Of a stretch of DNA of 64,000 nt, positions 8,914 to 15,440 are shown piece by piece (position 1 is the stretch's first letter; each line of letters starts with the position of its first letter). The notes beneath the pieces were generated by a model. That model made no database searches and was not told the DNA's origin. It saw nothing but the letters and a program-made list of their open reading frames with translations. Origin of the DNA: Pseudomonadota bacterium (lineage in GTDB: Bacteria; Pseudomonadota; Alphaproteobacteria; Acetobacterales; Acetobacteraceae); NCBI GenBank assembly GCA_021818505.1, contig JAKADX010000015.1, positions 1-64,000 on the forward strand, given 5' to 3'. The translations under genes and the position numbers were made by a program.

Positions 8914-9486
8914 ATGCCGGAGTTCGTGCGCCTGATCCCGGAGGGCGATACGCGCGAGCGCCTGGTCTGCACGACCTGCGGGCATATCGACTACGAGAAC
9001 CCCAAGGTCGTCGTCGGATCGGTGATCGCCCATCAGGATACCGTCCTGCTCTGCCGGCGCGCGATCGCGCCGCGCCGTGGTTATTGGACGTTGCCCGCCG
9101 GCTTCCTCGAACTCGGCGAAACCGCCGAGGAAGGGGCGGCGCGCGAGGCATGGGAGGAGGCGCGGGCGCGCATAGCATTCGACGGCCTGCTCGGGGTATT
9201 CAGCATCAGCAGCATCGGGCAGATCCAGTTGATCTACCGGGCCCGGTTCGCCGGCCCCTCATCGGTGTCGTTCGCCGCCGGGCCGGAGACGGCCGAGGTG
9301 CGGCTGTTCGGCTGGGACGACATTCCCTGGAACGACCTGGCCTTTCCGTCGGTTCATTGGGCGCTCGCCGCATGGCGCGCGGGGAAGGCGGCGTCGCTCG
9401 GCCAGCCCGTCGCAAATCCGGCGGAGGACCCGCGCGGAGAGGGGCGGATAGCCGGGACGGCGATTTTGCAAGGAGGCGGGCTATGA
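8914..9486 (+). CDS. NUDIX hydrolase with partial zinc ribbon
   Basis: A 190-residue NUDIX protein. The Nudix box GFLELGETAEEGAAREAWEE is at about residues 63-82 with the metal-binding glutamates in place. Before it stands CTTCGHIDYENPKVVVG, the second knuckle of the zinc ribbon found in this NUDIX subgroup; the first CxxC pair is absent from the chosen start. The family cleaves nucleoside-diphosphate-linked compounds, and the ribbon subgroup includes NADH-pyrophosphatase-like enzymes; the substrate is open. The ATG at 8914 is placed directly before PEFVRLIPEGD. The stop overlaps the following small gene (ATGA). Confidence 0.88.
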   Translation: MPEFVRLIPEGDTRERLVCTTCGHIDYENPKVVVGSVIAHQDTVLLCRRAIAPRRGYWTLPAGFLELGETAEEGAAREAWEEARARIAFDGLLGVFSISSIGQIQLIYRARFAGPSSVSFAAGPETAEVRLFGWDDIPWNDLAFPSVHWALAAWRAGKAASLGQPVANPAEDPRGEGRIAGTAILQGGGL

Positions 9487-9800
9487 CACGCTTGCGACCC
9501 CTGCTGCTGGTGGGCGCGCTGCTGCTGGCGGCGGCGCCGGTCGGCAAGCTGGCGGCGGCACCGCCGTCGCCGCCCTCGCCGTTGGCGACGCCCGCGCCGA
9601 TGCCCGATCTCGACCTGACGCAGCCGCCCGGGCCTGACAGCGGTCCCGCCCGGCCGTCGCTGATGCCCGGCCTGTCGCGACCCGGCTACGGCACGACCGC
9701 CGACAGCCAGGGTTATACGGCCGGCTCGACCTATTCCGAAGCTTTCGACGGCCGGTTCCGGGTGATGCCGACGCTGCGCCTCAGCGTGCCGTTACAGTAG
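9483..9800 (+). CDS. Small Pro-rich exported protein
   Basis: A 105-residue protein with a clear signal peptide (MTRLRPLLLVGALLLAAAPVGKLAAA) followed by a Pro-rich stretch and a tail with Tyr/Ser/Gly and VMPTLRLSVPLQ. No family is recognised. Its start overlaps the NUDIX stop by ATGA, suggesting cotranscription, and its last 20 bases overlap the convergent DsbA-like gene tail to tail. Confidence 0.6.
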   Translation: MTRLRPLLLVGALLLAAAPVGKLAAAPPSPPSPLATPAPMPDLDLTQPPGPDSGPARPSLMPGLSRPGYGTTADSQGYTAGSTYSEAFDGRFRVMPTLRLSVPLQ

Positions 9801-10539
9801 CGCCGCGCGCCGCCGCCACGGCGCCCTGCAACTCGGCCAGTTCGACCGCTCCGGCCACGAGTTGCTGGCCGATGACGAAGGCCGGCGTGCCGTCCACGCC
9901 GAGCTGGTGCGCCAGGTCCAGATTGTCCTTCAGCCGCGCCGCGATCGCCGGGTCCTTCATGTCGCGCTGCAGCCGTGCCCAGTCGAGCCCGGTTGCGCGC
10001 GCGGCCGCCTGCACGCTGTCCTCCGTGATCTGGGCGCTGCCGTGCATCAGGACGGCCTGGAGCCGCGCATACGCGTCCGGCCCCTGCCGCTGCGCCGCCA
10101 GCACCGCGCGCGCGCCGATCACGCTGCCGGGGCCGAGGATCGGGATGTCCTTGTACACCAGCCGCACGTTCGGGTCGCGCTTGAGCAGCGCGTCGATCAC
10201 CGGGAGCATGCGGCGGCAATACGGGCAGCGCAGGTCGTAGAACTCCACCACCGTCACATCGCCTTTGGGGTTGCCCGCGACCGGGTCGCCGGGCGCGTGG
10301 CTCAGTGCCGGCTCGGCGGCGGCGATGGCGCTGCGCGCCTCGGCCTCGCGGTTCGCCGAATCGCTGGCCTGCAACGCGGCGACCGCGTCGCGCAGGATCG
10401 ACGGGTCATGCACCAGCGCGTCGCGCAGGATACCGACGATCTCGGCGCGCTGCGCCGGTGTGAACGGTGCAGGGCCGTCGGCGGCGCGCGCGGCGGGCAC
10501 CAGCACGAGGCCGAGCAGCAAGGCGATGACGAAACGCAT
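9781..10539 (-). CDS. DsbA-family thiol-disulfide oxidoreductase
   Basis: A 252-residue periplasmic thioredoxin-fold protein. The signal peptide MRFVIALLLGLVLVPAARAA is followed by a helical leader region (about 25-85), then GDVTVVEFYDLRCPYCRRMLPVIDALL with the active-site CPYC at about 105-108, and GVDGTPAFVIG with the cis-proline. This layout, with a leader domain before the fold, resembles ScsC/BdbD-like DsbA proteins, which form, shuffle or reduce disulfides of exported proteins. No partner DsbB is visible nearby. Its 3' end overlaps that of the small exported protein gene by 20 bases. Confidence 0.87.
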   Translation of the reverse strand: MRFVIALLLGLVLVPAARAADGPAPFTPAQRAEIVGILRDALVHDPSILRDAVAALQASDSANREAEARSAIAAAEPALSHAPGDPVAGNPKGDVTVVEFYDLRCPYCRRMLPVIDALLKRDPNVRLVYKDIPILGPGSVIGARAVLAAQRQGPDAYARLQAVLMHGSAQITEDSVQAAARATGLDWARLQRDMKDPAIAARLKDNLDLAHQLGVDGTPAFVIGQQLVAGAVELAELQGAVAAARGATVTAR

Positions 10540-10653
10540 GGGCAGCGAACTCCACGGCGGTTGTCGGTTCCGGCGAAGGCGTCTATGGCGTCGCCCGGCG
10601 CGATCAGGCGGGTCGGCGCGTGAACGCCGCGCTTGCGCGGACAGGGAGGCAAG

Positions 10654-12207
10654 GTGACGCAGGTGGGCAGCGACGGCAACAGCACCGGCAGCAATCGTGC
10701 CGGGAGGACAGGCCGCGTGGCATCCGCCGTCCTGTTTGCCGTGGCGGTCTCGGCCAGCGGCTGCGGTGTGCCCAACGTGGTCAGCAATCTCACCGGGCCG
10801 AGCGGCCCCCCCAACGGCACGCCCGGCTATGTCCGCGGCTTCCTTGGCGGGGTGGCCGCCGATGAGCCGAGCGCCGCCCTGGTCGGGCGGGAGGTGCTGT
10901 CGGCCGGCGGCACGGCCGCGGACGCGGCGGTCGCGGTCGGCTTCGCGCTCGCCGTCACGCTGCCTTCCCGCGCGGGCCTGGGCGGCGGCGGCGCCTGCCT
11001 CGCCTATGACCCGGCGCGCAAAGGGCCGAACAAGGGCGTGCCGGAGGCGGTGCTGTTCGTGCCGCCCGCGCCAGCGCATCCGGGGGCGGCGGACCGGCCG
11101 GCGGCGGTGCCGATGCTGGCGCGCGGCCTTTATCTGCTGCATTCGCACTATGGCACCCGCCGCTTCGACTCGCTGATCGCGCCGGCCGAGGCGATGGCGC
11201 GCGACGGTGTCACGGTGTCCCGCTCGCTTGCCCACGACCTCAGCATCGTCGCCGCGCCGCTCGCCGTCGATCCGGGAGCGCGGGCGGTGTTCTTCCCGGG
11301 CGGCGCGCCGGTCCAGGAGGGGGCGCGGCTGGTGCAGCCGGGGCTGTCGGGGACGCTGGAGGAACTGCGGCGCAGCGGCGTGGGCGACCTCTACCAGGGC
11401 GCGCTGGCGCATGAGCTGGCGGATGCGGCGCGCGATGCCGGGGCTGGGCTGACAGTGCCCGACCTGCGCGATTCGGTCGCCCGCTTTGCCCCGGTGCTGG
11501 AAGTGTCGGCGGGCGAGACGAAGATCGGCTTCCTGCCGCCGCCGGCCGATGGGGGGCTGGCCGCCGCGGCGGCATTCACGGCCCTGCGGCAGGCGCCGGC
11601 CGATCTGTCCGCAGCGGGCGCGCGGGCGATTGCGGTGGCGGCGCGCTGGCGGCAGGGCGGTGGGGATCCGCGTGCCGTGCTCGACGCCGCCGCGACGTTG
11701 CCGGGGGCGAGCCTGCCGGCACTGCCGGCCTCGACGTCCTTCGTGGTCATCGACCGCGGCGGCGACGCAGTGGCATGCGCGCTCACGATGAACAATCTCT
11801 TCGGCAACGGCCGCGTCGCCGCCGGCACCGGCATTCTGTTCGCGGCCTCGCCCGCCGTCGTGCCGCCGCCGCTGCTCGCCGCTGCGCTGGCATGGAACCC
11901 ACGCCGCCACGCCTTCCGCGCCGCGGTCGGCGCCTCCGGCCAGGAGGGTGCGGCGCTCGCCGCGGCCGTGGCGATGCAACAGGCGCTCGGTGCCGCTGTC
12001 CCGGCCGGACCGGTGCCGGCGCCCGGACGGGCCAATGTGATCGACTGCCCCGGCCTGTTGCCCGGCGAGCCGCGGACCTGTACCTGGAGGGTCGATCCGC
12101 GCGGCTCGGGCCTCGCGGTCGGCAACGCCTCGGGGCAGATCGCGCCGGAGAAGCCGGCGCTGCCGGACAACTACGCCCCGGCACCCGGCATTCCGACCTA
12201 CCGCTGA
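10654..12207 (+). CDS. Gamma-glutamyltransferase-like lipoprotein, probably degenerate
   Basis: About 517 residues with the Ntn-hydrolase gamma-glutamyltransferase fold: the large-subunit start (ALVGREVLSAGGTAADAAVAVGFALAV, then GLGGGGACLAYD) and a small-subunit-like part (STSFVVIDRGGDAVACALTMNNLFGNG...GTGILF). Compared with E. coli GGT by memory, the nucleophile Thr of TTHYSVVD aligns with Ser, the segment with the substrate-binding Asp and the Ser-Ser pair is shortened to PPPLLAAALAW, and the large-subunit FRE Arg is replaced (FVP). It may therefore be inactive or have changed activity. A lipobox-like ASGC follows a hydrophobic stretch. GTG 10654 follows GGGAGGC closely; GTG 10717 has the better-spaced GGGAGGA but a short n-region, so the start is uncertain. 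It is coupled to the aminotransferase by TGATG. Confidence 0.78.
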   Translation: MTQVGSDGNSTGSNRAGRTGRVASAVLFAVAVSASGCGVPNVVSNLTGPSGPPNGTPGYVRGFLGGVAADEPSAALVGREVLSAGGTAADAAVAVGFALAVTLPSRAGLGGGGACLAYDPARKGPNKGVPEAVLFVPPAPAHPGAADRPAAVPMLARGLYLLHSHYGTRRFDSLIAPAEAMARDGVTVSRSLAHDLSIVAAPLAVDPGARAVFFPGGAPVQEGARLVQPGLSGTLEELRRSGVGDLYQGALAHELADAARDAGAGLTVPDLRDSVARFAPVLEVSAGETKIGFLPPPADGGLAAAAAFTALRQAPADLSAAGARAIAVAARWRQGGGDPRAVLDAAATLPGASLPALPASTSFVVIDRGGDAVACALTMNNLFGNGRVAAGTGILFAASPAVVPPPLLAAALAWNPRRHAFRAAVGASGQEGAALAAAVAMQQALGAAVPAGPVPAPGRANVIDCPGLLPGEPRTCTWRVDPRGSGLAVGNASGQIAPEKPALPDNYAPAPGIPTYR

Positions 12208-13376
12208 TGGCGCTGAAAACCGGCCGGGGCGCGGCGGCGCCGCCGTTCATCGTCATGGACGTGATCGCCGCGGCCAATGCGCGGCAGGCGGCGCTGCCCG
12301 CCGGCGCGCCGCACGTCATTCGCATGGAGGTCGGCCAGCCCGGCACCGGTGCCCCGGCGGGCGCCGCCCGCGCCGCCGAGGCCGCACTGCGCTCCGGCGC
12401 GCCGCTGGGCTACACCGAGGCGTTCGGCCTGCGCTCGTTGCGCGCGCGCATCGCGCGGCATTACCGCGACTGGTACGGGCTGGAGGTGCCGACCGCCCGC
12501 GTGGCGGTGACGATCGGGGCGTCGGGGGCGTTCCCGCTCGCCTTCCTCGCCGCCTTCGACCCGGGCGACCGCGTGGCGCTCGCCGCGCCGTTCTATCCGC
12601 CCTATGTCAACATTCTGACCGCACTCGGTCTGCAGCCGGTGCTGCTGGAAACGGACGCCGCCAGCCGCTTTCAGCCGACGGTGGCGATGCTGGAGCGGCT
12701 CGATCCGCCGCCGGACGGGTTGATCGTGGCCAGCCCCTGCAATCCGGCGGGAACGATGCTGCATCCGCACGAACTGGCGGCGCTGGCGCGCTGGTGCGAC
12801 GGCGCCGGCGTGCGGCTGATCAGTGATGAGATCTATCACGGCCTGCACTATGACGCGCCCATCGCGACTGCCGCCGCGCTCAGCGAACATGCCGTCGTCA
12901 TCAACAGCTTTTCCAAATACTTCAGCATGACCGGCTGGCGCGTCGGCTGGATGGTCCTGCCCGACGATCTCGCCCGGCCGGTCGAGCGGCTGGCGCAGAA
13001 CTTCTTCATCAGCGCCCCGCACATCGCCCAGGTCGCCGCCGAGGCGGCGTTCGAGTGCGGTGACGAGTTGCAGGCCAATGTCGCGCGCTACCGCCGCTCG
13101 CGCGACCTGCTGCTGCGCGCGCTGCCGCAGGCCGGGTTCGCTCTGGGTCCGGCGGAGGGGGCGTTCTACCTGTTTGCCGATGTGTCGCGACTGACCAACG
13201 AGAGCGAGGCGTTCTGTGCGCGGATGCTGACCGAAGCCGGAGTCGCGGCGGCGCCGGGCGTGGATTTCGACCGCACGCGCGGCAACCGCTTCGTGCGCTT
13301 CAGCTATTGCGGGCCGGAGGCCGACATGGCGGCGGCGGCCGAGCGGCTGGCCGCGTGGGCGGGGCAGCGCGCATAG
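12207..13376 (+). CDS. Class I/II PLP-dependent aminotransferase
   Basis: A 389-residue fold-type I aminotransferase. Visible blocks are GYTEAFGLRSLRARIARHY, the cofactor-pocket region TIGASGAFPLAFLAAFDPGD, NPAGT (about residues 180-184), SDEIYHGLHYD, and NSFSKYFSMTGWRVGW with the Schiff-base Lys at about 237, ending with RFVRFSYCGPEADM. This is the aspartate/aromatic-aminotransferase superfamily; the substrate cannot be fixed from sequence. Its ATG overlaps the stop of the GGT-like gene (TGATG), which links it to that envelope protein's expression. Confidence 0.9.
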   Translation: MALKTGRGAAAPPFIVMDVIAAANARQAALPAGAPHVIRMEVGQPGTGAPAGAARAAEAALRSGAPLGYTEAFGLRSLRARIARHYRDWYGLEVPTARVAVTIGASGAFPLAFLAAFDPGDRVALAAPFYPPYVNILTALGLQPVLLETDAASRFQPTVAMLERLDPPPDGLIVASPCNPAGTMLHPHELAALARWCDGAGVRLISDEIYHGLHYDAPIATAAALSEHAVVINSFSKYFSMTGWRVGWMVLPDDLARPVERLAQNFFISAPHIAQVAAEAAFECGDELQANVARYRRSRDLLLRALPQAGFALGPAEGAFYLFADVSRLTNESEAFCARMLTEAGVAAAPGVDFDRTRGNRFVRFSYCGPEADMAAAAERLAAWAGQRA

Positions 13377-13488
13377 ACGCAATGCGATGAGTACGGTCGT
13401 TTTACCCGGATAAGTACGGCGGGGGGCTCGGCTGCTGCGCCAGCGTCAGGCTCATGGGCGACAGCGGGGAGCCGTGGCGAATTTCGCC

Positions 13489-14622
13489 CTATCCCCCCGG
13501 CATGGCGGTCTGCTGGCCATGCAGCAGCAGGCGCACCAGTTCAGCCTGCCGGTGGGTGTCGGTCTTGGCCATGATGTTCTTCAGATGCCGGCGCGCCGTC
13601 TCGAACGCGATGCCCAGTGCCTCGCCGATCTCGCGGGGGCTCTCGCCGTTGATGAGACGGTATGCCACCGTATTCTCGACCGGCGTGAGGCCGTAGAGAA
13701 GCCGCCAGATGTCCCGCGGCTCCGCGGCCCGCTCCTCCGGGTCGGTGATCAGCACGGCGACGCGGGGCGCGAGGCCGGCGAACTGATCCGACGTCCGGCT
13801 GGGAACAGGCAGGACCAGCAGCCCGAGTGGACGCTTCTGCGACGGACGCGCGAGCGCCAGTGCGCCGCCGCGAGTTCCCAGAAGTCGCGTGTCGGCAGCC
13901 GTGGCGAGCAGGCGCCTCAGCGCCGCGGTGTCACGCGCCATGGCCGCGCACAGGTTTCCCCGGCGGATCGAAAGGCCGTCGTTACGGACGATGATGCGCT
14001 CCGCCGTCGCGTTGCAGTGAACCACGCGCTCCCGCCCGTCGAGCAGGACCACGCCGCAGGGCATCCGCTCCAGCATTGCGAGCGCGCTTGCCTCGCGCGC
14101 CTGCGCCACCGCGAGGTTCTGCGAGATCTGCACGGCGCGCCGCAGATGCGGCAGCAGCAGGTAGCCGAGCTGCATCGCGGCGTCGTCAAAGCCGCCCTGG
14201 GCAGGGGTGCGGTACAGCGAGAGATAGGATTGCAGCACATCATCCTTCATCGCCACGACGCCGAGGCCATAGGCGACGCCGCGCTTGCAAAGGTAGTCGT
14301 GATAGAATTCCGTCCGCACAAGCTCTTCACGCGGCGCGAGGCGGTGGTCCGGCACCACGGTTCCCGCCGGCAGGCGCGCGAGGGACGGCAGCCAGGGGTT
14401 ACGTGTGATGTGATAGCGCGCGTAATCCTCAATCCGTTGCGGGTCAGTGCGCGGGCCGTGGAAGACGGGGATTTCGTTCCGTTGAAGGTCCTGCACGACG
14501 AAATGGCTGGACTGCGCGCCGACCGCGTCGGCGATCTCGTTCAGGACGCGGGGCCAGAGCGTGGGATCGACGGCAGCGTCATACATCCGACCGATCAAGG
14601 CCAGCAGCGCATCGCTGTCCAT
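13489..14622 (-). CDS. LuxR-type transcriptional regulator
   Basis: About 377 residues. The C-terminal 60 carry a LuxR/FixJ-type helix-turn-helix: LTPVENTVAYRLINGESPREIGEALGIA followed by the recognition-helix region ETARRHLKNIMAKT. The N-terminal part is not a recognisable autoinducer or receiver domain; the middle (AMLERMPCGVVLLDGRERVVHCNATAERII) reads like a degenerate PAS-type sensor. Start choice: ATG 14622 follows GGGGG at nine bases, whereas the in-frame GTG at 14646 has no good ribosome site. It is divergent from a small secreted protein gene across a 238-base gap holding three inverted repeats, which are plausible binding sites. Confidence 0.85.
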   Translation of the reverse strand: MDSDALLALIGRMYDAAVDPTLWPRVLNEIADAVGAQSSHFVVQDLQRNEIPVFHGPRTDPQRIEDYARYHITRNPWLPSLARLPAGTVVPDHRLAPREELVRTEFYHDYLCKRGVAYGLGVVAMKDDVLQSYLSLYRTPAQGGFDDAAMQLGYLLLPHLRRAVQISQNLAVAQAREASALAMLERMPCGVVLLDGRERVVHCNATAERIIVRNDGLSIRRGNLCAAMARDTAALRRLLATAADTRLLGTRGGALALARPSQKRPLGLLVLPVPSRTSDQFAGLAPRVAVLITDPEERAAEPRDIWRLLYGLTPVENTVAYRLINGESPREIGEALGIAFETARRHLKNIMAKTDTHRQAELVRLLLHGQQTAMPGG

Positions 14623-14716
14623 TGCCGAAACCCCCGATTCCGACACCGGTTGATCTCAGTCTTCCAACGCATCGACAAAGGGCGACGACAACCGGGGTCT
14701 CCCTGTCGGGTTGACC

Positions 14717-14803
14717 TTACACGGATGTAATTGATTGCACAACGGCTCCGACTCGGGAGGCGGGGGCCGGTCTCTCGGACCGGGTATGACCCAGATGGGT
14801 CAT
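14717..14803. promoter_or_regulatory. Cluster of three inverted repeats between a LuxR regulator and its divergent neighbour
   Basis: Three perfect inverted repeats lie within 87 bases: TTACA-CGGA-TGTAA at 14717-14730, CCGGTC-TCTCG-GACCGG at 14767-14783, and ATGACCCA-GA-TGGGTCAT at 14786-14803. They lie between the start of the LuxR-type gene and the secreted protein gene at 14861. Their use as operator sites for the adjacent regulator is inferred from position and symmetry. Confidence 0.5.
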
Positions 14804-14860
14804 GCGGGTGTCGCGGCGGGCCGCCACGCTGCGGAGGCCAACAATACCGGGAGGCAAGTC

Positions 14861-15346
14861 ATGCAAAACGTACTGCGACTCGTGGGTGGGGCGGCGTTGA
14901 TGCTGGGGCTGGCCGTCGGTGCCGGCCAGGCGCGCGCCGAGGAGGCAGGACTGAAGGTCTCGCTGGTCGCGTGTCCGTCCGACAAGACAGTCATCGGCGG
15001 GGTGAACGCCTGCGGCAAGATCTGGGCGCTGCAAGCCGGGGAGGCGGAACTCGGCCAGGATGGCCGCGTTCACGTGGAATTGCGCGGTCTGGTGCTGAAT
15101 GACCCGACGACCGCGAAATACAACGGCACGCCCGATGGCGTGGACGCGGTAGCGGTCGCCGTCGTGTGTGGCGGCACCAGTGCTTCGGTCGTCGCACAGG
15201 CGGAACCGGTGGCGCTGTCCCAGAAGGGGGATGCCATGATCGACGCGAAGCTGGCGATGCCCGCTCACTGCTTCGCCCCGGTCGTCCTGGTGCGTGAACG
15301 CTACGAAGGCAAGATCGGCGGCTGGCTCGCGGCCTCCGGCTTCTGA
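14861..15346 (+). CDS. Small secreted protein of unknown function
   Basis: A 161-residue protein with a good signal peptide (MQNVLRLVGGAALMLGLAVGAGQARAEE) and a mature part of about 135 residues with four cysteines that could form disulfides, including ACPSD, NACGK, VVCGG and HCFAP. I recognise no family. The start is supported by GGGAGG eight bases upstream; longer in-frame starts would cross the inverted-repeat cluster. It is the only gene divergent from the LuxR-type regulator and is likely its target. Confidence 0.72.
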   Translation: MQNVLRLVGGAALMLGLAVGAGQARAEEAGLKVSLVACPSDKTVIGGVNACGKIWALQAGEAELGQDGRVHVELRGLVLNDPTTAKYNGTPDGVDAVAVAVVCGGTSASVVAQAEPVALSQKGDAMIDAKLAMPAHCFAPVVLVRERYEGKIGGWLAASGF

Positions 15347-15354
15347 CGACTGGC

Positions 15355-15386
15355 GGCCTCGGCCGGCCAGACCGGCCGCCGAGGCC
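15355..15386. terminator. Bidirectional terminator-like hairpin
   Basis: GGCCTC-GGCCGG and CCGGCC-gcc-GAGGCC form a long GC-rich stem with a three-base bulge around CCAGA, between the convergent secreted-protein gene and rne. No T-tract is present. Confidence 0.5.
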
Positions 15387-15440
15387 CGCATCCGGCGCAG
15401 GGCGCGCGCCGCGTCGCTCCGCTGCCGGTCCCGCGCCGCT

